8,113 bases of DNA from Desulfobacteraceae bacterium UBA5623. GTDB lineage: Bacteria > Desulfobacterota > DSM-4660 > Desulfatiglandales > Desulfatiglandaceae. The translations under genes and the position numbers were made by a program. Positions 1 to 6,400 of the stretch are shown here, piece by piece. Position 1 is the stretch's first letter, and every line of letters begins with the position of its first letter. Under the pieces are notes generated by a model. That model saw nothing but the letters and a program-made list of their open reading frames with translations, did not search any database and had not been told where the DNA came from. The DNA is taken from positions 15,869 to 23,981 of the forward strand of contig DIKH01000055.1 of assembly GCA_002424495.1 (NCBI GenBank). Reading direction: 5' to 3'.

Positions 1-129
1 GTCGTCACCTTTCGTGAACTGGCCAAACTAAAGCAGATGATCCGCAAACTGGACCCTGAGACATTTCTTGTAGTCACTGACACCTTGGAGGTCATGGGAC
101 GCCGAATAGGAAATCAGCCCCACTGGTAG
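1..129 (+). CDS. YitT/DUF2179 family membrane protein, C-terminal fragment
   Basis: Frame 1 is open from the window edge to TAG at 127-129, giving 42 residues. They include RELAKLKQMIRKLDPETFLV followed by VTDTLEVMG. This matches the small cytoplasmic C-terminal domain (DUF2179) that ends YitT-type multi-pass membrane proteins, where a basic helix precedes a D-P-x-x-F-V strand and an E-V-x-G motif. The membrane-spanning part lies outside the window. The molecular function of the family is not firmly established. The stop codon is only 22 bases before the preferred start of the thioesterase gene, so the two are probably co-transcribed. The family call rests on the tail alone. Confidence 0.75.
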   Translation, partial: VVTFRELAKLKQMIRKLDPETFLVVTDTLEVMGRRIGNQPHW

Positions 130-151
130 GAAAGGTTTTTTGAGGGTAATA

Positions 152-565
152 ATGGATCCAAAAGATCTTTTTAGGCATAATGACGAAGTAAGAGACAATG
201 AAACAGATTCCGCAGGCATTGTCAATAATGCCAATTATTATATTTATATGGCTCATTGCCGGCATAAGTTCGTAAAGGCGCTTGGAATAGATTTTGATGA
301 ATTGAAAAGGCAGGGATACAATCTTGTTGTTGCCGAAGCCAATATAAAGTTTAAAAATTCTCTTGTTTCCGGTGACGAATATGTGGTGACTTGTAAGGTC
401 ATCGCTCCCAATCCAGGCCGCTTTGCCTTTGAACAGGAGGTGATCCGAAAATCTGATAATTTATTGGCTGCCATCGGGATTATATCCGCGACCTGTATTG
501 TCCAGAAAACAGGAAAGGTGGAGCTTCCTGAATATATAAAGGAAAAACTTGGACTAGAATGGTAG
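152..565 (+). CDS. 4HBT-family hotdog-fold acyl-CoA thioesterase
   Basis: A small single-domain hotdog thioesterase of about 137 residues, the usual size for the 4-hydroxybenzoyl-CoA thioesterase/YbgC-like family. Such enzymes hydrolyse acyl-CoA or acyl-ACP thioesters in the cytoplasm. The family signature lies near the N-terminus: ETDSAGIVNNANYYIYM, with the Asp-x-x-Gly-Ile-Val core at the catalytic position and the long hotdog helix after it (HCRHKFVKALG). Strands such as ANIKFKNSLVSGDEYVV follow as in the family. I chose ATG at 152 because GAGGG (142-146) precedes it at good spacing. A TTG at 140 preceded by AGGAAAGG would add four residues and cannot be excluded. The gene follows the DUF2179 protein by 22 bases and is followed by a terminator at 708-742. 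The substrate cannot be told from sequence. Confidence 0.88.
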   Translation: MDPKDLFRHNDEVRDNETDSAGIVNNANYYIYMAHCRHKFVKALGIDFDELKRQGYNLVVAEANIKFKNSLVSGDEYVVTCKVIAPNPGRFAFEQEVIRKSDNLLAAIGIISATCIVQKTGKVELPEYIKEKLGLEW

Positions 566-625
566 AGGTAATAGAAGTCGTGCAAAGGCAGGGCTGAATC
601 CTGATATCGCTGTTAATAATTTTAC

Positions 626-653
626 TTGACAATGTCTAACTCACTCTGATAGT
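626..653 (+). promoter_or_regulatory. Possible sigma70-type promoter
   Basis: A perfect -35 hexamer TTGACA (626-631) is followed after 16 bases by GATAGT (648-653), a 4 of 6 match to TATAAT. It lies in the thioesterase-DEAD-box gap. Transcription would begin near 660, only about 80 bases before the terminator at 708-742. Chance resemblance in an AT-rich gap is possible. Confidence 0.3.
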
Positions 654-659
654 CTTCCT

Positions 660-742
660 TAAAATAATCGCTGTTCCTGGATGAAAAGATGAATAAGTAG
701 GTATCGTAAGCCCCGGAATAAGTCCGGGGCTTTTTTATTTTT
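660..742 (+). ncRNA. Candidate short RNA between promoter and terminator
   Basis: If the promoter at 626-653 is active, its transcript would run from about 660 to the U-tract after the hairpin at 708-732. That RNA would be about 80 nt long, with an unstructured purine-rich 5' part and a strong terminator stem. No ORF of more than a few codons is present in it. This is the usual layout of a Hfq-type small RNA, but the only evidence is spacing. The hairpin may simply end the thioesterase transcript. Confidence 0.15.
708..742 (+). terminator. Rho-independent terminator after the thioesterase gene
   Basis: A perfect 10-bp stem, AAGCCCCGGA (708-717) pairing with TCCGGGGCTT (723-732), has a five-base loop ATAAG. 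A T-rich tract (TTTTTTATTTTT, 731-742) follows. It is a textbook intrinsic terminator for plus-strand transcription. It lies about 140 bases after the thioesterase stop and closes the upstream operon. Confidence 0.92.
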
Positions 743-749
743 AATACAA

Positions 750-947
750 GCCGGTCTTACCACGTGGATTCAATCACCTTGTTCCTGTAAGCGTTGCTCA
801 CGCCCACCCCCTCCTCCGCAACATATGCTGCCTGGAGAGAATACAGGTCCCCCAGTTTCAGCGCACAGCCCCTTTTGGAATATTTTGTAATAGCAAGACT
901 GTGTCAGTATGGCAGAGTGTATATTAAATGGTGCATTTAAGACCGGC
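750..947. repeat. 10-bp inverted repeat enclosing the orphan fragment
   Basis: GCCGGTCTTA at 750-759 is exactly the reverse complement of TAAGACCGGC at 938-947. The arms are 178 bases apart, too far for an ordinary hairpin, and enclose the whole orphan coding fragment. No convincing target-site duplication is visible outside the arms. The arrangement could be the ends of a small mobile remnant, or coincidence. Confidence 0.25.
757..903 (-). pseudogene. Orphan C-terminal gene fragment, family not recognised
   Basis: On the minus strand a frame is open from just after a TGA (904-906) to TAA at 757-759, encoding 48 residues. They include KLGDLYSLQAAYVAEEGVGV and end in NKVIESTW. Composition (Ala/Glu/Val/Gly-rich, balanced charge, no stop) is that of real protein rather than of random intergenic DNA. 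There is no ATG, GTG or TTG in a sensible early position and no ribosome binding site, so this looks like the surviving 3' end of a lost gene. I do not recognise the family. The fragment lies between the terminator and the DEAD-box gene and is enclosed by a 10-bp inverted repeat. A chance open frame remains possible. Confidence 0.4.
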
Positions 948-967
948 GTAACATAAAGAAGGAATAT

Positions 968-2161
968 ATGGAATTTAAAGAGTTTAATCTAAATCCCAGC
1001 ATCCAGGCAGGTGTAGCGGCTGCTGGTTTTGTCACACCAACCCCTATTCAAACCGAGGCTATCCCGTCGGTCATGCACGGAAAAGACATTATGTGCCTGG
1101 CCCAGACCGGTACAGGTAAGACGGCAGTCTTCGCACTGCCGATTTTACACCGGTTAATGCAAGGCAAACGCGGTCACGTGCGCGCCCTGATCATTGCGCC
1201 CACACGCGAATTAGCCGAGCAGATTCACGATGCCATCAACAGCCTGGGGCAAAAGACCTCCCTAAAAAGCGTCACTGTCTACGGCGGCATGAATATCAAC
1301 ACCCAAATACAAAAGCTGAAAAAGGGCGCAGAGATTGTTGTTGCCTGTCCCGGTCGTCTCTTAGACCACATTGAACGTGGGACGATCTCCCTCAGCCATG
1401 TAGAAGTGCTGGTCATGGACGAAGCAGATCACATGTTTGACATGGGATTTTTACCGGACATTCGACGGATACTGAAACACCTGCCGGTCAAGCGGCAGAC
1501 GCTCTTATTCTCGGCCACCATGCCCAATGAGGTTCACAGCCTGGCCAAGGACATTCTCAGCGACCCGACTACAATAAAGGTGGGGCAAACCGCACCGGCG
1601 GAAACCGTCAGCCATGCCCATTATCCGGTGTCTCAGCATTTGAAAACAGCGTTTCTGATTAAGCTCCTGGGTCATATCAACTCCCAATCCGTGCTGGTAT
1701 TCACGCGCACCAAAGACCGGGCCAGGCGCCTGGGAGAACAACTGACCAGGGCCGGTTACAGTTCCGCCTCGCTGCAGGGAAATCTTTCTCAGGGGCGTCG
1801 TCAGGCCGCTCTTAACGGCTTCCGAAATGGGACATTTCAGGTTCTGGTAGCCACCGATATCGCGGCGCGAGGAATTGACGTCCGTCAGATCTCACACGTT
1901 ATCAATTACGATATCCCTGACACCCCCGAGGCTTATATCCATCGTATCGGCAGAACCGGCCGGGCCACTAAAAGCGGCGATGCATTTACCTTGATTACCA
2001 GCGATGACAAGCAGATGGTCAAGGCCATTGATCGGCTCATGGGTTCAAAAGTCGAACACCGCACCCTGACGGATTTCGATTATGGCAGTCCGGTTTCCCA
2101 AAAACATATCCAGGCCTATCGCAGGCCCAGGCGATACAGGGCGGCAAGATATCCGGCTTAG
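968..2161 (+). CDS. DEAD-box ATP-dependent RNA helicase, RhlE-like
   Basis: A complete 397-residue DEAD-box helicase, which unwinds short RNA duplexes using ATP in ribosome assembly, RNA decay or cold adaptation. All core motifs are present in order: Q motif GFVTPTPIQTEAIP (20-33), motif I AQTGTGKT (45-52), Ia PTRELAEQ, CPGRLLDH (a Cys replaces the usual Thr of TPGR), motif II DEAD (151-154), motif III SAT (182-184), VLVFTRTK, motif V ATDIAARGIDV and motif VI HRIGRTGR (325-332). The C-terminal tail is short and basic (RRPRRYRAARYPA), as in compact RhlE-type proteins; no DbpA or CsdA RNA-binding extension is present. The start ATG is preceded by AAGAAGGA (956-963). The gene is visibly GC-richer than the genes around it. 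It is transcribed alone, ending in a hairpin that overlaps its stop codon. RhlE assignment over other subgroups is by motif context and length. Confidence 0.93.
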   Translation: MEFKEFNLNPSIQAGVAAAGFVTPTPIQTEAIPSVMHGKDIMCLAQTGTGKTAVFALPILHRLMQGKRGHVRALIIAPTRELAEQIHDAINSLGQKTSLKSVTVYGGMNINTQIQKLKKGAEIVVACPGRLLDHIERGTISLSHVEVLVMDEADHMFDMGFLPDIRRILKHLPVKRQTLLFSATMPNEVHSLAKDILSDPTTIKVGQTAPAETVSHAHYPVSQHLKTAFLIKLLGHINSQSVLVFTRTKDRARRLGEQLTRAGYSSASLQGNLSQGRRQAALNGFRNGTFQVLVATDIAARGIDVRQISHVINYDIPDTPEAYIHRIGRTGRATKSGDAFTLITSDDKQMVKAIDRLMGSKVEHRTLTDFDYGSPVSQKHIQAYRRPRRYRAARYPA

Positions 2162-2188
2162 TGTCTGAATGAAAGGCCATTCAGACAC
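2161..2188 (+). terminator. Hairpin overlapping the DEAD-box stop codon
   Basis: GTGTCTGAATG (2161-2171) and CATTCAGACAC (2178-2188) form a perfect 11-bp stem with loop AAAGGC. The first base of the stem is the last base of the TAG stop. The sequence after it is AT-rich (AATTATTAATTCTTAATT) but has no continuous T run. Termination is therefore likely but not textbook, and the hairpin may instead protect the 3' end of the mRNA. Confidence 0.6.
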
Positions 2189-2239
2189 AATTATTAATTC
2201 TTAATTGTGAATTTTGAATTATAAACAGGTAATTGTGTT

Positions 2240-2276
2240 TTTCCTGATCCTGAAAGCAAAATACAGGATCAGGAAA
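2240..2276. terminator. Second convergent hairpin, probable end of the minus-strand unit
   Basis: TTTCCTGATCCTG (2240-2252) and CAGGATCAGGAAA (2264-2276) form a perfect 13-bp stem with an 11-base loop. On the minus strand the stop codon of the 36-aa ORF (2269-2271) lies inside the stem, as the DEAD-box stop touches its own hairpin. Neither side has a proper T-tract in the right orientation: minus-strand readthrough meets A-rich sequence. It is more likely a bidirectional end-of-transcript structure than a strict intrinsic terminator. Confidence 0.45.
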
Positions 2277-2379
2277 GCACCATGCCCTGACGGGCCACTG
2301 CAGCGCCTTTTGCGATAAACCAATAAAGCTCTTTATTGAAATCAGATTGCAGGGCGGTTTCGATTCCAAAGCCCGCCAT
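2269..2379 (-). CDS. Small 36-residue protein of unknown function
   Basis: A short ORF begins MAGFGIETALQSDFNKEL, continues YWFIAKGAAVARQG and ends MVLS. It is preceded by AAGGAGGAG (complement of 2386-2394) at ideal spacing, one of the strongest ribosome binding sites in the window. It follows the rubrerythrin-like gene by 52 bases on the same strand, so it is probably its operon partner. The stop lies inside a strong hairpin, a natural transcript end. There is no signal peptide and no long hydrophobic segment; the middle (YWFIAKGAAVA) could be a short amphipathic helix. I recognise no family. An in-frame extension to 2475 exists, but it would overlap the rubrerythrin 3' end and lacks a comparable ribosome binding site. 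It could be a genuine small protein or the N-terminal remnant of a longer lost gene. Confidence 0.55.
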   Translation of the reverse strand: MAGFGIETALQSDFNKELYWFIAKGAAVARQGMVLS

Positions 2380-2431
2380 GGTTATCTCCTCCTTCACCCA
2401 TTCATCGGGTTCCCCTGCTTCCCTGCCCCAC

Positions 2432-2884
2432 CTACCATGCTTCGGGAAAGGCCATATTGGTGTATATGTTTTCAAGCTTCATTTTGTGGCTTAGCTCCAT
2501 CGTGGAAAGTGACGTGAACATTTTCTTCTGCTCAGGGTCGCTACTGACGTCGGCTAACTCAGAGTACATATGCATGGCTTCCTCTTCATTCTTCATTGCC
2601 AGCGCTATGGCATCGGCGGGCTTCATGCTCAGGGTAAGCTTTGGCTTATCAACCGTTTCAGAAACCTTATAGTCTTTGGTCTCATCAAAATGAAAAGGCC
2701 TTGGACGAGACAGAAGGCCTTCCAGGAGATTCCTGTGCTTTTTCTCCTCATCAGCCAGCTCCTTGAAAATGGCCTTTAGATTAGAATCAGCCGTCTTGTT
2801 GTAGACACTCCGGTAAAAGTCATATGCTTCAATTTCTTTTTCAACGGCAAATGATATTATTTTTTTGTACTCTTCGGTTTTCAT
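2432..2884 (-). CDS. Rubrerythrin-like ferritin-fold diiron protein
   Basis: A 150-residue four-helix-bundle protein of the rubrerythrin/ferritin-like superfamily. Members bind two irons and typically reduce hydrogen peroxide or handle iron in the cytoplasm of anaerobes. Two half-sites are seen. The first is helix 1 with VEKEIEAYDFYRSVY (Glu17 or Glu19 as ligand) and helix 2 with E47-x-x-H50 (DEEKKHRNLLE). The second is helix 3 with MKNEEEAMHMYSELA (ligand about Glu101) and helix 4 with E130-x-x-H133 (MELSHKMKLEN). No C-terminal rubredoxin domain with CxxC pairs is present, so an external electron donor would be needed. The ATG is set by AGGAGGAGA (complement of 2892-2900). A 36-aa ORF follows on the same strand. 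A possible operator and leader hairpin lie upstream. The activity (peroxidase or iron handling) is inferred from family only. Confidence 0.88.
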   Translation of the reverse strand: MKTEEYKKIISFAVEKEIEAYDFYRSVYNKTADSNLKAIFKELADEEKKHRNLLEGLLSRPRPFHFDETKDYKVSETVDKPKLTLSMKPADAIALAMKNEEEAMHMYSELADVSSDPEQKKMFTSLSTMELSHKMKLENIYTNMAFPEAW

Positions 2885-2907
2885 GATCAGATCTCCTCCT
2901 TATCTGC

Positions 2908-2939
2908 ACCATCGGCATGGGAACAGAGATGCTGATGGT
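2908..2939 (-). promoter_or_regulatory. Leader hairpin upstream of the rubrerythrin-like gene
   Basis: ACCATCGGCAT (2908-2918) and ATGCTGATGGT (2929-2939) form an 11-bp inverted repeat with one non-Watson-Crick position and a 10-base spacer GGGAACAGAG. It lies between the predicted transcription start and the ribosome binding site (2892-2900), so it would form in the 5' leader. It could also be a protein-binding dyad. Function unknown. Confidence 0.35.
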
Positions 2940-2954
2940 ATTCATTACTTTTTC

Positions 2955-2968
2955 TTATTTTGAAATAA
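2955..2968. promoter_or_regulatory. AT-rich palindrome, possible PerR/Fur-type operator
   Basis: TTATTTTGAAATAA is a dyad of two 6-base arms (TTATTT and AAATAA) around TG. It overlaps the predicted -10 element of the rubrerythrin promoter, the usual place for a repressor site. It resembles in length and base composition the TTATAAT-N-ATTATAA boxes of PerR, which controls rubrerythrin genes in several anaerobes. The match is loose, and AT-rich dyads arise easily by chance. Confidence 0.25.
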
Positions 2969-2994
2969 TGACACTTAATACCAGGATCATTCAA
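2965..2994 (-). promoter_or_regulatory. Predicted promoter of the rubrerythrin-like gene
   Basis: Read on the minus strand, TTGAAT (complement of 2989-2994) is separated by 18 bases from CATTAT (complement of 2965-2970). Each matches the sigma70 consensus at four of six positions. The predicted start, near 2957, lies about 70 bases before the ATG. It is the best candidate I see upstream of the gene. Confidence 0.35.
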
Positions 2995-3118
2995 AAGGGA
3001 GATTTTTTAGGTTCTTACAGGTATTGTTAACTTTCTAGCAAAGCACAGAATGAACAATCTAACGAACGCGTGGTGTGGGGCAAACATCTCCGCTTTAATG
3101 GATTTGTGGCATTTTGTG
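2995..3118. other. Gap between the large helicase gene and the rubrerythrin promoter
   Basis: I see no gene here and no intrinsic terminator for the minus-strand helicase transcript. A 9-bp inverted repeat, ATGAACAAT (3050-3058) and ATTGTTCAT (3121-3129), is widely spaced and probably fortuitous. Readthrough from the helicase gene into the rubrerythrin gene is therefore not excluded. Confidence 0.4.
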
Positions 3119-3433
3119 TTATTGTTCATGGTATCTTACCCAGCCAAGCTTTACCCTTACATTCTTACTCCTGTAAACTATAATATAGCCTTTTCTGTCC
3201 ATGATGGCGATTTGTTCATCAACACGCTTCGCAAATTGCTCACGCGGTTTTCCCCTCGACCGGATATTCCATAATTTCAAGATATAGGTTGGTACTTTTT
3301 CCCTAACGCTGGAAAACTTAGGTCTTTGCTCCAATACTTGAATGACAGCCTTACATATAACATCTGCTTTGGCCCTGAGAGCCTGATGAATGTCTTCTGG
3401 TATATCTAAACCTGGGATGTGGCTCCAACTATC
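3119..3433 (-). pseudogene. Out-of-frame C-terminal domain of the large helicase-nuclease
   Basis: The -1 frame relative to the large helicase gene is open from 3457 to TAA at 3119-3121. From 3433 it encodes about 104 residues of clearly protein-like sequence: SWSHIPGLDIPEDIHQALRA, then KADVICKAVIQVLEQRPKF, then PTYILKLWNIRSRGKPREQF, and an end in VRVKLGWVRYHEQ. There is no plausible start codon or ribosome binding site at its beginning. A TTG at 3334 lies in the middle of the fold. It overlaps the helicase 3' end, and one extra A in the A4 run (3434-3437) would join the two frames, reading ...SKEKDSWSHIPG. The helical, basic pattern with a terminal G-Y-I-I-V-Y strand fits a winged-helix-like C-terminal domain such as DUF3320 in related helicases, by loose similarity. 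Frameshift mutation, sequencing error and recoding are all possible. Confidence 0.7.
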
Positions 3434-6400
3434 TTTTCCTTGCTGAGAGGGCTGGAGTCATCATCCCATTCACCATCAATTTCCAGAATCTGTGATTCTT
3501 GATTGTCAAACGTTTCATCGGAATCATCATCAAAACCATTTTCATCGTCTTCGGATTCGGGCTCAACCTCATCATGAAGAGTCCTGATTCCCATTCGCTC
3601 AAGAAGTGTCCAGAGAGGGCCAAGTGCGATATCTGGGGCTGCATAATAGCGGCTTTCTCGTATCCTGAAAAAATGCCAGCCACACCTTTCAAGCTTTCTT
3701 TGCCTTTCAATATCGGCGGTGTATTCGTCCACACCATGCCAGAAGTCACCATCGCATTCGACGGCAAGCTGGGATTTGTTTCCCTGAACTACCAAATCTA
3801 TCCTCTTGTCGGCAAATTCATATTGTGGAACAACTCTGTATCCATTACCTGCTATTTGAAGAGCAACATCAACTTCAAACCAGCTATCGAAAGGTATAGG
3901 AGGTTTTTCAATTGCCCTGTTAGCACGATATGCCCTTTCGCTTAAGTCTTCTGCGTTTTCTCCCAACGCTTTGGAAATATGGCTCATGGGATTCAGAAAA
4001 TGTTCAAGGAGTCGCCGTCGAAAACATTGTTCACTTAAGTTGTTACTTGTTGCGGAATAGAAAAGCCACATCTGATCCCGTGCGCGGCTTGCGGCAACGT
4101 TGAATCTTCTTTGGTCAGGAGCTTTGGTCATTGCACCAATTCTTTCATTTGGGGCCGCAACCATACTTAAGAAAATGATATCGCGTTCATCACCCTGAAA
4201 ACTATACGGATTGCCGCATATAAGTTTGCGACTTTCCATTTCTTCTGCGCCAAGTTTTTGGAGCAACAGGCCTTCAATATGATAGGCCTGGGCTTCGCCC
4301 TGCAGAACGATGACACCCATTGTCATCCCTTGGTAGTGTTCATCCTTACAACATTTATCAATTTCCTCAACCAAGGCGTCTGCCTCAGGGCGGTTAATGA
4401 CTCTCTGACCCATTCCCTCTCTGTAGCCGTTGAAAACGGGTACAGCCTTAAGAGGTTCTAGCCTGTTTGGGGGGTATTGGCGAAGTGGAATGAGAGGGTC
4501 TGTGCGATAACAAAGATCATTGCTGAATCTAATGATTTCAGGCATACACCGGAAATGTTCTCGAAGGCTAATTCTATTGCTGAAACGAATGCGGCCATGA
4601 TCAAAAAGGCTATTCTCCACGTCAAAAGAATCAGCATGGCTAAAGTCGAACAGGTAATTTTGCATTAACTGCTGAACTTGTTCGCGATTAGTGCCAACTG
4701 CTTCTGGGCTGATCTGTTTGTCATCACCCACAACAAGGATACGCTTCCCGAGATACAATAAAGGAAGCCCTTCAGGACCACATTGTGAAGCTTCATCAAC
4801 AATGATCACATCAAAAATACCGGCACCGGCGTCAACAGTTTCATAAACACGGTGTAGAGGCATAATCCAGGCCGGAACGGCCTCCTTGCATTCATTCAAA
4901 TGCCGCTGGGCATTCTTTCTGTGAGTATACGCATGTTTTCCGGTACCTTTTCCCAACTTTTTCATCGACTGCTGCCAAGACATTAAATGCCTTCTATGGT
5001 CTTCCTGCATTCTGGTGAAACAAAATTGCCAGGCCTTTACTGCTGCAAGTTCGGCAAGATCATTTCGGATCTCTTCGTCGAGCCTTTTTATGTGTCTTTC
5101 AAGACTGTCAAGGTCAGCTTGCAAAAAATCGTCAAGCCAGCTTGTGCCTTGAGCCCATGCCCATGCCTTATCGAGTTGATTAAGCCGTTCTGCCCAAAGT
5201 TGTGTTTCGCTACAGCGGGCCAGGTTGCCAGCCAAGTTTGGTGCAGTTTCAGCAAGCTTGCCAATGACAAGTCTTTTCTTGCTCACATCTTCCGCTTTCT
5301 TGCTAAGTTCAACTAAGTCTTCAAGTAACTTGCAATATGTATCAGCATCTCTTTCTCGAAATGCCCTTAAAATAAGGCCATTTATTGGATGGGCATTGCT
5401 CCGGGTGGCAAGATCTGACAAACCATTCTGAACTTGCATCAGTCTTTTGTTGATCATAATATAATCGATCTGATCAAGGACAGCTCGGCAGTCTTCCACC
5501 AAAGAGTTTAAGGAAGAAATGTCCTCCCATCGTGGCGCCCTTAACCCATTAATTTGCAAAAGTTTCTCTTTAACACTTTCGCGTTTGCTATACAGATTGA
5601 TAATATCTTCCAAGGCTTCATGTAATTCCTCTATCTCTGCAAGTTGTAAGGGGAAAGGGCCATCTTGGCGCTCAACCTTTCCTGACCAAAGCGACCAGAT
5701 GTAGTTCAGTTGCTGTTCAACTGTCAGGAAATTAATGAGCTTCTGAATAGAATCCGTTGTATTGCAATCCAAACCGTTTACTTTGACTTTCCCGATAAAT
5801 TCGCCGTGTTTCCGCACTGTCTTTGGCTTGAAAATCCATATACCTGCGCCTCCCCCCGACTTGAAATGTTCTTTAAGTGCTTTCGCATCATGGAGGATTT
5901 TCTTTCTGTCCATATCCTGTGGAATAAAGACGCCTATGGTATCAGATTGTGAGGCAAGGCCATGCAGGTCCTTAGAGTGTTGGACTGAAAGCTCTAATAA
6001 TTCTTTCCAGGGAGTATCGCGATCTGTCAAAACATCATAAACAGCCTTGTCAATCCAAGGCATAGGCCTTTGGTGTATCGTTTCACTTGTTGCCGTGAAA
6101 TCAGATAGGCATTGGAGCAACTGTTCAATCTTTTCCTTACCGGCATGGAGGAGAGATTTGCCTTCCTGGCTATTCGACCTCTCTTTTCCTTCCTCTGCTA
6201 TCTTTTGTGCCTCAGCTTCTTTTTGAAATGCAACTCTTACTCTTTTTCCTTCAGGAAGGGCATTATTTATATTAGGCATGGAGAGACTCAAGTTCTTTTC
6301 TGTCTCCTGATCAATTTCGACAAGATCACGGCACAAACATTTTATCTCGTCCTGAGACAATGGCATGGTGCCATCAGGGCTGATAGTGTCTGTGAACCAC

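Noticed and set aside
140..151. TTG start at 140 for the thioesterase
   Set aside because: ATG at 152 has a better start codon and a well-placed GAGGG. The four extra residues are not part of the domain, although the TTG has an upstream AGGAAAGG and is not fully excluded.
28..585. Minus-strand ORFs opposite the DUF2179 tail and the thioesterase
   Set aside because: They are antisense shadows of recognised plus-strand genes with no motifs.
2269..2475. 68-residue version of the small minus-strand ORF
   Set aside because: The extra N-terminal part overlaps the rubrerythrin 3' end. The strong ribosome binding site points to the internal ATG at 2379.
3050..3129. 9-bp inverted repeat ATGAACAAT/ATTGTTCAT
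   Set aside because: The arms are 62 bases apart and AT-rich, and the right arm overlaps coding sequence, so chance is the simplest explanation.
3050..3274. Plus-strand 74-codon ORF
   Set aside because: It is antisense to the protein-like -1 frame tail, has no ribosome binding site and has low-quality protein composition.
3119..3334. Separate 71-residue gene starting at TTG 3334
   Set aside because: The coding signal continues upstream of this TTG to at least 3433, and there is no ribosome binding site. It is better explained as the out-of-frame tail of the large gene.
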